Below are positions 26,631 through 35,086 of a stretch of DNA of 64,000 nucleotides, in pieces. How positions within the stretch are numbered: the stretch's first letter is position 1; each line of letters opens with the position of its first letter. The position numbers and the translations under genes were made by a program. Below the pieces are notes generated by a model. That model searched no databases, had not been told where the DNA came from, and worked only from the letters and a program-made list of their open reading frames with translations. The DNA is from an uncultured Draconibacterium sp. (lineage in GTDB: Bacteria; Bacteroidota; Bacteroidia; Bacteroidales; Prolixibacteraceae): positions 1,736,001-1,800,000 of the forward strand of contig NZ_OY771649.1 of NCBI RefSeq assembly GCF_963674925.1, given 5' to 3'.

Positions 26631-28096
26631 TACATCTCCTCCTCCAAATAGTTGTTGTACTCCAGAATCAATGCATTGTAGAACATATTGGCCACCAGGC
26701 GTGCTCCCCGTGCCGAAAAATGCACATAGTCGGGGCGTGCCAGTTCAGGTTGCGCATTCACCCACGACGGCATACTATTGTGTCCGCCCATCGCTTCGTA
26801 CATATCCCAGTAAGCACAATTATTTTCGAGTGCCACTTGTTTCAGCTTTTCTACTACCTGCGGCAAATGTTTATAAGTAACGTACTTATCCTTCACCTTT
26901 GTCGACATATCGCTTGGCCCGATTACCAGAATGGCAGCATCGGGACACAAAGAATTAATTCGTTGTATCTGACTTCCAAACCAACGGCCATAACGTTCAA
27001 TCGCTTTTTTATCTTTTATGTATGGAATAACGTTACCGCCAAACTGCAGAATAAAGAATTTGGGATTCAGATCGTTGTACATTTTCAGGCTGTGCTGATA
27101 ATCCGCCTTTGTAAAAATGGTTCCTGAACTTCCGCGCAGAGCAATATTATCAACGATCACTCCTTTTTTCGAGGCCAGTTCAATTCCGTACACATCCGGG
27201 CCATCGTATCCCGAGAATTTTAGTGTAACACTGCTTGTTGAATCGGGTAATTCGCACTCGAGCACCGCGTAGGTTGTATCGGCCAAAAGCGTATCGTTTA
27301 AAACCGTATCACCACGCGCAATTAACTGCACGGCAACCGGGCGTTTTGTATTCCCGTAAAACAGCCGCATATTTTCGTATTCGCGGGTACGTTTGTAGGA
27401 TATATCTGATTTCGAGACATTCATTTCCGCCTCGTAGATAATCGAATCTTTAAACGGAATTGTGTCGCTGGCCAACGGCGCATAACGCGAAAATGCCCCC
27501 ATTACTCCGTACCGACTGTGTTCTACTGTTGAGTCCACTTTGCCGTAAATCGGGTAACGCTTCCAATTGTCGGAATTCTTTTGATAGGCACTAAAAACAT
27601 AATCGTATGGTTGCAAAGCCGGGCGCAAACCAACTCCTGTTCCTCCAAATTTCACCTGTAATTTGTTTCGAAGGAAAGAGGTGATGCGGTCGCCTTCAAT
27701 CTGGCTGTCGCCGTAATGCATGATACGAACCAGTGAATCACTTTTTAAATGACGGAAAAAACGATACATGTTCTCCCGCCCCAGATCGGTCATTTCAATT
27801 CGGCGAACCGATTGCACCAGCGTATCATAATCTGCCCGGTGAACGACTTCAAGCACCGTATCACCGGAAATGGTATCCAGTTCGATATCTACCAGCGAAT
27901 CAATTTCAAATTGTTGGGCTAATATTTCCGATACATCGGTATATTCCACATCATCAACACCCATTATTTCAGGGAAAGTCGGCATATGGAAGGTCATTTC
28001 GCCCACCTCGAAACCATCGTCGGGCATTAGCCACATTGCGCCTGCCAGCAAAGCAATTACGCTCATAGTAAATGTTAATGTCTGTAACGGCTTCAT
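26630..28096 (-). CDS. SGNH/GDSL-type hydrolase, membrane-anchored or secreted
   Basis: A 488-residue protein with one N-terminal hydrophobic segment (about 7-24), then an acidic linker and an SGNH domain. Block I is RIMHYGDSQIEGDRI with an intact GDS. LQFGGNVIPYI carries the block III-like Asn, and RPDYVHFSARGARL gives the catalytic Asp-x-x-His. It is a paralogue in architecture of the next gene, whose start overlaps its stop (TAATG); its own start lies just inside the end of the LysM gene. Two SGNH genes beside one MBOAT gene recall systems where one transfers acetyl groups and the other assists or removes them. The division of labour is not visible. Confidence 0.87.
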   Translation of the reverse strand: MKPLQTLTFTMSVIALLAGAMWLMPDDGFEVGEMTFHMPTFPEIMGVDDVEYTDVSEILAQQFEIDSLVDIELDTISGDTVLEVVHRADYDTLVQSVRRIEMTDLGRENMYRFFRHLKSDSLVRIMHYGDSQIEGDRITSFLRNKLQVKFGGTGVGLRPALQPYDYVFSAYQKNSDNWKRYPIYGKVDSTVEHSRYGVMGAFSRYAPLASDTIPFKDSIIYEAEMNVSKSDISYKRTREYENMRLFYGNTKRPVAVQLIARGDTVLNDTLLADTTYAVLECELPDSTSSVTLKFSGYDGPDVYGIELASKKGVIVDNIALRGSSGTIFTKADYQHSLKMYNDLNPKFFILQFGGNVIPYIKDKKAIERYGRWFGSQIQRINSLCPDAAILVIGPSDMSTKVKDKYVTYKHLPQVVEKLKQVALENNCAYWDMYEAMGGHNSMPSWVNAQPELARPDYVHFSARGARLVANMFYNALILEYNNYLEEEM

Positions 28097-29637
28097 TGTA
28101 CGTAGATGATTAATTTCTGACCAATTTGAATTTTACGCGCATCGCTGATGCTGTTCCATTCCAGAATTTTCTCGGGCGTTACACCATCGTATTTTTGTGC
28201 AATTACATACGGCGACTCGCCGCTTTTTACAATGTGTTCCACTTTTCTTGACGACTCAGGAATTACAATCCCCGGTAAAGTAGCTGAAGCAAAATCCGGA
28301 ACTACAGTTTTCTGCTTCTCTTTTATAGCTGTTTGTTGCTGAAGTCCGCGAAAATAATCTGCGTTTTCGTCGTCGACAAAAATATCAAGTGTTTTTCCCG
28401 CCTGAATTTTGCGCTCGTCGTAAATGTTGTTCCAGTATTTTAAATCGGCCACGCGCACATCGTAATCTTCGGCGATAAAACCAAGTACATCACCCGATTT
28501 TATGGTGTACCTGATTTTTGTTTTTCCTTCTATTTCCAGATCCTTTACCTTTTCGCCCACATACTGACGATTGGGTGCCGGTGGATATTCGATTTTTTGC
28601 GCCACCACCTCAAACAAGGTTGAGTCTACACCATTATATATGGAATCCTGCAGAAACAAAAAGTCTTGTTTCATTTTCTCAGGTAATGTTACCGATGCCT
28701 GTTCAGGAATAATGGAATAGGGAAACTGCGGATTTAAAAAGTGTAGTTCATCGGCTGAAATCGGCAGCACCGCACTGATCTGCTCAAAATGCGTTTGTAT
28801 GCGTACTTTTGCTTCTGCCGTTTTTTGCGGTTCCTGTTCCGGCATAAATTTATTCTGGCTTAAGAAAGCGGCTGTTGCCTGGTAAGCTGCCATAAAATCA
28901 GTCATCTCTTTTGGTGCTATTTCCAGTAGATTGTTTACCGAACAATCATCACCTCCCGCACGACTACAAAGATTTTTAATCTCGGTTTTTCCGAAAACAA
29001 ATGCCAGCACAGCTTTTTTCGGATGATCAAACAACGCTTCATTTTTTTTCAATTCCTGAACGGCGGCATGAGTCGCTTTTGAAACATGCAGTCGTTCATC
29101 AATAAGTTTGTTGATTTGCAAACCATTCAGCACCCCCTGAAAATGGGTCAATTGCCATACCCCTGCCCTTTTAAACGAACTGTTAGCTTCGCTGTAAAAT
29201 GCAGAAAGAGTTGCCGGCAAATACTGCAAATCTTCACCAAGACCTGCTTTATCCAGCTCAGCTTTTATTTCTGACTGATAATAATAGAAACTCTTGATAA
29301 AAATTGCCTTATCGGGAGTAGGTAGATGATCTAAAACGGAAAAATAAGTTTCCAATACATCCGGATTATGTGCATATTCTTTCGCGTCTTTGAGTTCGCG
29401 TTTCATCGTTTGACGGTTTGCCAACTCCAGTTTCCCGGGGAAAAAAGCGGCATTATCCCATGGATATTCAAAAACCTGCTGATGAATATTTTGCAGCAAC
29501 CGGTATTGGAAATCTTCGCCGGTTATACTGTCCTGCCCCCAATTTAACAGGGGAACAAACAACAGCAAAACCACAAAAATTCCTGTTAAAGAACCCGGCT
29601 TATTTTGTTCGAATCGTCTCAAATACAATTTTTGCAA
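28093..29637 (-). CDS. LysM protein with a degenerate MltD-like transglycosylase region
   Basis: A 514-residue exported protein with a signal segment around 17-35. The N-terminal half resembles the MltD/SLT fold: LPATLSAF...AGVWQLTHFQ, INKLIDERLHVSKATHAAVQEL. The stretch between the expected catalytic Glu and the Trp-Gln motif is about six residues shorter than usual, so activity is doubtful. Two LysM domains follow (about 360-405, starting IRYTIKSGDVLGFIAEDYDV, and about 465-513, starting VEHIVKSGESPYVIAQKYDG), which bind peptidoglycan. It overlaps the downstream SGNH gene by four bases and begins the O-acetylation operon. This suggests a scaffold that tethers the acetylation machinery to the cell wall. 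Confidence 0.8.
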   Translation of the reverse strand: MQKLYLRRFEQNKPGSLTGIFVVLLLFVPLLNWGQDSITGEDFQYRLLQNIHQQVFEYPWDNAAFFPGKLELANRQTMKRELKDAKEYAHNPDVLETYFSVLDHLPTPDKAIFIKSFYYYQSEIKAELDKAGLGEDLQYLPATLSAFYSEANSSFKRAGVWQLTHFQGVLNGLQINKLIDERLHVSKATHAAVQELKKNEALFDHPKKAVLAFVFGKTEIKNLCSRAGGDDCSVNNLLEIAPKEMTDFMAAYQATAAFLSQNKFMPEQEPQKTAEAKVRIQTHFEQISAVLPISADELHFLNPQFPYSIIPEQASVTLPEKMKQDFLFLQDSIYNGVDSTLFEVVAQKIEYPPAPNRQYVGEKVKDLEIEGKTKIRYTIKSGDVLGFIAEDYDVRVADLKYWNNIYDERKIQAGKTLDIFVDDENADYFRGLQQQTAIKEKQKTVVPDFASATLPGIVIPESSRKVEHIVKSGESPYVIAQKYDGVTPEKILEWNSISDARKIQIGQKLIIYVQ

Positions 29638-29715
29638 AAAATGATACGCAAAAATATGATTTCCGATTAAACAGCCGGCAAATATTGCAAAGGAATTCGA
29701 TGTTATCCGGTAAAA

Positions 29716-31377
29716 TTAATCAGCCACATTATCGCGCTCACGAATTTCCACCCGGCGGATTTTTCCGCTGATGGTTTTTGGCAGCTCATCAACGAACTCA
29801 ATTTGCCGTGGATATTTATACGGGGCAGTCACCTCTTTTACGTGATTTTGCAGCTCCTTTACCAACTCGTCGCCGGCACGTTCTTTATAATCCGGTGCCA
29901 AAACAACAGTGGCTTTTACAATCTGCCCACGAATTTCGTCAGGAATTCCTGTAATAGCACATTCCACTACAGCAGGGTGAGTCATCAGCGCACTTTCCAC
30001 TTCGAAAGGCCCGATACGGTAACCTGAGCTTTTAATCACATCATCGGCGCGCCCCACAAACCACAAATAACCATCCTCATCTTTCCAGGCCAAATCGCCG
30101 GTGTAATAAATTCCATCCGACATGGCTTCGTCAGTCAATTGTTTATTACGGTAGTAGCCGTCAAACAATCCGGCAGGATAATTTTTATCGATACGAATTA
30201 CAATTTGCCCTTGCTCTCCGGCTTCGGCAGATCGTCCTTCCGAGGTGAGCAGATCGATATCATAGTGTGGACTTGGAAGCCCCATCGAGCCCGGTTTTGG
30301 CTCCACCCATGGCGAAGTAAAAACCGACAGCGTAGTTTCACTTTGTCCGTAACCTTCGCGCAGTTTAATTCCTGTTAAATCGTAAAAACGGTTGTAAACC
30401 TCCGGATTTAACGCTTCTCCGGCAATGGTGCACCATTCGAGTGCCGACAAATCATATTTGCTCATATCCTCCCTGATCAAAAAGCGGAAAATAGTTGGCG
30501 GAGCACAAAGCGAGGTTACCTGGTATTTTGAAAGCACTTCCAGAATATCGGAAGGCGTAAATTTTTCATGATCGTAAACAAATACCGAAGCGCCAACCAG
30601 CCACTGGCCATACAGTTTTCCCCAAACCGCTTTCAGCCAACCGGTGTCGGCAATGGTTAAGTGCAAACTGTCGTGGTGAAGATTTTGCCAATATTTTGCG
30701 GTAACAATGTGCGCCAGCGGATAAACACTGTCGAGTACCACCATTTTCGGATCGCCGGTAGTTCCCGATGTAAAACTTACGATTATCGGATCGTCATTTT
30801 TTGTAGGTTCTGCAGGACGCTGAAACGGCGCTGCATTTTCAATTCCTTTATGAAAATCTTCCCAACCTTCAGGAATAACCGGTCCGATCGACACCACTTT
30901 TTCAATGGATGGCGACTCGGGCAAGGCATCATTTACATGCGAAGTGATCAGTTCATCACCATCGCAAACAATAGCTTTTATCGTAGCGGCATTGTTACGG
31001 TAAACAATGTCCTTTTTAGTGAGTAAGTGTGTTGCCGGAATAATAACCGCCCCAATTTTATGCAAGGCAATAATGGTAAACCAAAACTCGGCACGGCGTT
31101 TTAAAATGGCCATAACCATATCGCCTTTTCCAATTCCCAGCGACGAAAAATAACCGGCTGTGCGGTCGGTAATTTCTTTTAATTCGCCAAAAGTAAATGA
31201 ACGGCTTTCGCCTTTGTCGTTGGTCCAGAGCAGAGCCCTTTTATTGGGTTCCTTTTCCGCCCACCCGTCTACCACGTCGTAAGCAAAGTTGAAATCTTCC
31301 GGAATAATTAACTCGTAATTGGCTTTAAAATCCTCAAAATCGGTAAAAGCAGTTTGTTTTAAGTATTTTTCAATCAT
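29716..31377 (-). CDS. AMP-binding acyl-CoA synthetase (acetyl/medium-chain type)
   Basis: A 553-residue ANL-superfamily enzyme that activates a carboxylic acid with ATP and CoA to acyl-CoA in the cytoplasm. The AMP-binding P-loop reads VSFTSGTTGDPKMVV, followed by EGYGQSETT, YYTGDLAWKDEDGYLWFVGR and the hinge DDVIKSSGYRIGPFEVESAL. The C-terminal catalytic Lys is in PKTISGKIRR. The chain is shorter than acetyl-CoA synthetase proper and closer to medium-chain or aryl-acid ligases, so the acid is uncertain. It follows an XRE-cupin regulator gene by 18 bases, making a two-gene operon. Confidence 0.9.
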   Translation of the reverse strand: MIEKYLKQTAFTDFEDFKANYELIIPEDFNFAYDVVDGWAEKEPNKRALLWTNDKGESRSFTFGELKEITDRTAGYFSSLGIGKGDMVMAILKRRAEFWFTIIALHKIGAVIIPATHLLTKKDIVYRNNAATIKAIVCDGDELITSHVNDALPESPSIEKVVSIGPVIPEGWEDFHKGIENAAPFQRPAEPTKNDDPIIVSFTSGTTGDPKMVVLDSVYPLAHIVTAKYWQNLHHDSLHLTIADTGWLKAVWGKLYGQWLVGASVFVYDHEKFTPSDILEVLSKYQVTSLCAPPTIFRFLIREDMSKYDLSALEWCTIAGEALNPEVYNRFYDLTGIKLREGYGQSETTLSVFTSPWVEPKPGSMGLPSPHYDIDLLTSEGRSAEAGEQGQIVIRIDKNYPAGLFDGYYRNKQLTDEAMSDGIYYTGDLAWKDEDGYLWFVGRADDVIKSSGYRIGPFEVESALMTHPAVVECAITGIPDEIRGQIVKATVVLAPDYKERAGDELVKELQNHVKEVTAPYKYPRQIEFVDELPKTISGKIRRVEIRERDNVAD

Positions 31378-31395
31378 GTAGCGTCAAAGTTTTTA

Positions 31396-31950
31396 TTATA
31401 GAATTACGGCCAGAAATTTTACTGTTTTTCCCTCCAATGCTTTCATTCCGTGCGGAAGCGTAGCATCAAAATAAAGGCTGTCTCCTTCGTTCAGTGTTAA
31501 TTCGTGTCCTCCGACACTCAGCAGCATTTTGCCCTCCAAAACATAGTTCATTTCCTGTCCGTTGTGACTATTCAGATGAATTGGTTTTTCATCAGCATCC
31601 GGCTCAATAGTTACAATAAACGGATCGGCTTTCCGTCCTGTAAACCCCGATGCCAGCGCCTGGTATTTATACGCCCGGGTACGTTCCATGGCAGTTCCCT
31701 GTCCGGCCCGGGTAAGATAAAATGATTTCATGTGAGGCTCATCGCCAAAAAGCAATGCCGTTAACCCAATATTATATTTTTTTGATATGTTTTCGAGAAC
31801 TCCAATTGGAATATCCGTTTTTCCGCTTTCGTAATCCTCGTACTCTTCGGCGGACACCCGGCAGCTTGTTGCTATTTCGTCAACAGAAAGATTGAGCATA
31901 TCGCGTAAACCTCTTAGCCTCATGGCTATTTCCTTAATTTGTCCGTTCAT
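31396..31950 (-). CDS. XRE-family regulator with cupin sensor domain
   Basis: A 184-residue protein with an N-terminal helix-turn-helix (about 9-62: LRGLRDMLNLSVDEIATSCR, then YESGKTDIPIGVLENISKKY) and a C-terminal cupin barrel (about 105-182, with HLNSHNGQEMNYVLEGKMLL and EGDSLYFDATLPHGMKAL). The cupin probably binds a small ligand or metal. Gene order (regulator first, ligase second, 18-base gap) suggests it controls the acyl-CoA ligase and itself in response to a carboxylic acid or derivative. The start is followed by a plausible helical lead; no operator palindrome was found. Confidence 0.9.
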   Translation of the reverse strand: MNGQIKEIAMRLRGLRDMLNLSVDEIATSCRVSAEEYEDYESGKTDIPIGVLENISKKYNIGLTALLFGDEPHMKSFYLTRAGQGTAMERTRAYKYQALASGFTGRKADPFIVTIEPDADEKPIHLNSHNGQEMNYVLEGKMLLSVGGHELTLNEGDSLYFDATLPHGMKALEGKTVKFLAVIL

Positions 31951-32081
31951 ATTGTTTAGTTTCTATTGCTTAGCTAACGACAAAGTTATTGCTTTTTGCG
32001 TCAGATTGTTCACTTTTTCGAACTACTGACACAATTAGTCGTAAATTTTAATCTAAAGAAACGGATGAACCGCTAAATTAA

Positions 32082-34205
32082 CTAGAGGTTCTCGAAGAAA
32101 TACTGACTTACCTTTTCCATCAGGTGTACACGGTCTTTTCCTCGCACATTATGCGGATGAATCGGGTAAGCAAAAAAGTCAACCTGCTTGTTCTGTTTTA
32201 CACATTCGCGTAAGAATTTCATACTGTGTTGCATTACCACAGTTTCGTCCTGAACGCCATGAATCAACATCAGTTTTCCTTCCAGGTTCTCCACGTAATT
32301 GGTCATGTCCGATTTTTTGTAACCTTCGGGATTTTCCTGCGGCATATCCATATAACGCTCGCCGTACATAATTTCGTACATGCTCCAGTCAACGACGGGA
32401 CCACCGGCAACTGCCACTTTAAAAACTTCAGGATGTTTCAGCTTCAAATTCAGAGTCATAAAACCACCGTAGCTCCATCCGTGAACGCCAATCCGGTCGG
32501 CATCAACATAAGGAAGGGAAAGCAGGTATTCAATTCCCTGCATCTGGTCATCGGTTTCCAATACACCCAAATTTCGGTGAATGGATGTTTCAAACGCACG
32601 ACCACGATTTGATGTTCCCCGGTTATCGAGCGTGAATGCAATGTAGCCTTGAGAAGCCATATAATATTGCCACCAGCGCGCCTGGTTGTGCCAGCTTTTG
32701 GTTACCAGTTGCGAGTGAGGTCCGCCATAAACATAAACTACTACCGGGTATTTTTTTGCCGGATCAAAATCATTCGGCAGAATCACACGTCCGTACAAAT
32801 CGTATTTACCGTCTTTGGTTTTTAAAGTTACCAGTTTGTTTTCGCCAAGCTGGTATCCTTTTAGCGGATCTTCCGATTCGAAAATAGTTCGTTTATCTTT
32901 TCCGTTTGTTGCAATTAAATCAACTTTTCCAGGGAATTCGTTAGCCGACCAACCATCTAAAATATAAGTCGCCTCGGGACTTAAAGTTCCGGCATGAACT
33001 CCGGTTTCTGTTGAAAGTCGTACAGTTTTACCTGATTTCACATCCACTTTATATATATTGTTTTGCAGCGGATCATCGATTGTGGCCTCAATAAACAACG
33101 ATTTTTCTTTGGCATCGAAACCAAGCATTTTGGTTACTTCCCACTCCCCTTTTGTAATTTGCTTCACCAGCTCGCCATTGGTGTTGTATTTGTACACATG
33201 AAACCATCCATCCTGACGGCTCAGGTAATAAAATTCTTTTGGATTTACTTTCGAGAACTGAATGGGGTAAAGAGGTTCCACATAGGTTTTATCCGATTCT
33301 TCAAAAAGTGTTTTTACTTTTTCGCCCGTTGCCACATCGTAACAATTTAGCTGCATGTGGTTTTGTTCGCGGTTCAACTCCGCCATGTAAATATATTTCT
33401 CATCGGGCGACCAGGCCACATTGGTAAGAAAATGATCCAATGGCTCACCTGTTTTCAGAAAGGTGGTTTTCCCATTTTTAATATTGTAAACGCCCAAAGT
33501 TACATGATGACTTGCCATTCCGGCCATTGGGTATTTTACTGGCGTGTATTCGGCTTCGCGGACCATAAAATCCACCAGCGGGTAATCTTTTACCATACTC
33601 TCGTCTTTGCGGTAGAAAGCCACAAAATTTCCTTCGGGCGAATTAAAAATACCACCGGATATGCCAAATTCGTTACGGTGAACCGTTTGTCCGTTTACAA
33701 TTCCATTACCGCCATCGCTGGTAATTTGTTTTGTAGTTCCGTTAGCCAGCGCGATAAATAAATCATCTCCCTGCGTGAAAGCCACAAATTGTCCTTCTTC
33801 AGAGAAATTAGCATTCTCTGCTTCTTCGGGTAGTTCAATCTGAAATTTTACTTCCTTTTTATCCCTATCAACCAACCAATATTTATTAGCTGACAAAAGC
33901 AGAAGATCAGTTTCGCTGATCCAGCGGTATGATGGGATACTCTTTAAGTTTGCACCGGTAATTTCGTTTAACTCGTAGAGAGAAACAACCGTATTTTTTT
34001 CACCTGTTTTTGCCGACTCAGCAACGATAGATTTATTTTCAACAAAAGAAAAATGTTCATCATCCATCCATAACAAACCCGTCATCGACTCGGGATACAA
34101 ATAAGTATAGCGCCCGTAAACGGCATCTTCCAGGCTTATTTGTTTGGTTTGAGCAAAAGTAAAAGTTTGAACAAAAAGGAAAAGAATGAATATAATTCGA
34201 CGCAT
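32082..34205 (-). CDS. Dipeptidyl peptidase IV-like S9 serine peptidase
   Basis: About 707 residues from the chosen ATG at 34205; an upstream ATG at 34241 would add 12 residues before the signal peptide (MRRIIFILFLFVQTFTFAQ), so it is rejected. The first two-thirds is a DPP-IV N-terminal propeller. The C-terminal alpha/beta hydrolase has Ser578 in HGWSYGGFM, Asp653 in IHGVQDE and His685 in HPHNVRG (numbering from the chosen start). It cleaves X-Pro or similar dipeptides from peptides in the periplasm or at the surface. It has no apparent operon partners, and a terminator-like hairpin of the next minus-strand gene upstream sits just before it. Confidence 0.92.
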   Translation of the reverse strand: MRRIIFILFLFVQTFTFAQTKQISLEDAVYGRYTYLYPESMTGLLWMDDEHFSFVENKSIVAESAKTGEKNTVVSLYELNEITGANLKSIPSYRWISETDLLLLSANKYWLVDRDKKEVKFQIELPEEAENANFSEEGQFVAFTQGDDLFIALANGTTKQITSDGGNGIVNGQTVHRNEFGISGGIFNSPEGNFVAFYRKDESMVKDYPLVDFMVREAEYTPVKYPMAGMASHHVTLGVYNIKNGKTTFLKTGEPLDHFLTNVAWSPDEKYIYMAELNREQNHMQLNCYDVATGEKVKTLFEESDKTYVEPLYPIQFSKVNPKEFYYLSRQDGWFHVYKYNTNGELVKQITKGEWEVTKMLGFDAKEKSLFIEATIDDPLQNNIYKVDVKSGKTVRLSTETGVHAGTLSPEATYILDGWSANEFPGKVDLIATNGKDKRTIFESEDPLKGYQLGENKLVTLKTKDGKYDLYGRVILPNDFDPAKKYPVVVYVYGGPHSQLVTKSWHNQARWWQYYMASQGYIAFTLDNRGTSNRGRAFETSIHRNLGVLETDDQMQGIEYLLSLPYVDADRIGVHGWSYGGFMTLNLKLKHPEVFKVAVAGGPVVDWSMYEIMYGERYMDMPQENPEGYKKSDMTNYVENLEGKLMLIHGVQDETVVMQHSMKFLRECVKQNKQVDFFAYPIHPHNVRGKDRVHLMEKVSQYFFENL

Positions 34206-34296
34206 TTCTTCGATTTTAAAATTGAAGCCCGAAAGTAGCAAAAGTTCTGCAAAACCTGCTATGAGAAAATTCAGGGATTTGGGTTCTTGAGCAATA

Positions 34297-34333
34297 TAAA
34301 ACCTTCAAGGTATAAACGACCTTGAAGGTTTTG
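34297..34333 (-). terminator. Rho-independent terminator
   Basis: AAAACCTTCAAGGT and ACCTTGAAGGTTTT form a 14-bp stem around a seven-base loop. On the minus strand it is followed by a short T-tract (TATA). It sits 27 bases past the stop of the unknown gene 34360-35064. Confidence 0.75.
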
Positions 34334-34359
34334 AATAACAACTCAAAATTTTATTTATA

Positions 34360-35064
34360 TCATTCGAATACAAAAGCCCCATCAAATTCTTCGAGGTATG
34401 TTTCGAAGTTAAACACACTCTCATCGGTCATCAGAAAATAAAGGAAAATACAAAGTCCGTCTTTTCCTATCGCCACGCCTCTTCCCCTTGTATAATTGCC
34501 TTTGAAAACATTGCCTCTAAAGTTCAGCGGATAGCCGGCCATTGCTTCGGCCTTAAACATATCTCCTGCTTTTTCCGATGGGTACATGTTTAGCATCGAG
34601 TACAATTCAAGAACATCTACCTCTGAAGCACCACTAAAAGGTTTCCCATACCTAAAATCGTGTTTTATCCGTCCGAAAAAGAGATGCTCAAAAGCCGCCT
34701 CCTGTAAACTATCTTTTGCAAGATATCCAAAACCACCACCGCCTTTACCAGGAGGAATACTTGCCAAAACAATACATTCGCCGTCACTATGTTCGAGCAC
34801 TGCTGTAACCAGTCCGAAATACGCATTGAAAAAAGTGTTTCCATGAGCCGGCTTTAGACCATATTGTTGCGCAATATCAGGAATGGGCGATCCCTCGGTT
34901 ACCGCTGCTGGGGATATTAATTCCGAATTTTCGGAAGAATGGAAAGAAATTGGGACATTTAGTAAAATCCCTACCCTTTTTACAGCGTCTTCGAAAGCAG
35001 TTTGCGCCGATATTATCTGAACTCCGGCCAATAAAACAGTAAGTATTACCGCAATACGTTTCAT
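34360..35064 (-). CDS. Exported protein of unknown function
   Basis: A 234-residue protein from the ATG at 35064, where a clean signal peptide begins (MKRIAVILTVLLAGVQIISAQ). A longer frame from 35115 would overlap the preceding gene and bury the signal, so I reject it. The mature part has a glycine-rich loop (PPGKGGGGFGYLAKDS) and a C-terminal acidic end, with scattered hydrophobic strands. I recognise no domain. It follows the vWA gene by 22 bases on the same strand and is likely co-transcribed with it, and so might share its envelope role. No catalytic motif is apparent. Confidence 0.7.
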   Translation of the reverse strand: MKRIAVILTVLLAGVQIISAQTAFEDAVKRVGILLNVPISFHSSENSELISPAAVTEGSPIPDIAQQYGLKPAHGNTFFNAYFGLVTAVLEHSDGECIVLASIPPGKGGGGFGYLAKDSLQEAAFEHLFFGRIKHDFRYGKPFSGASEVDVLELYSMLNMYPSEKAGDMFKAEAMAGYPLNFRGNVFKGNYTRGRGVAIGKDGLCIFLYFLMTDESVFNFETYLEEFDGAFVFE

Positions 35065-35086
35065 AAATATTTCACTATTAAGGGAA

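Noticed and set aside
34205..34241. Longer N-terminus of the DPP-IV-like peptidase
   Set aside because: It would put 12 residues ahead of a normal signal peptide; the ATG at 34205 fits better.
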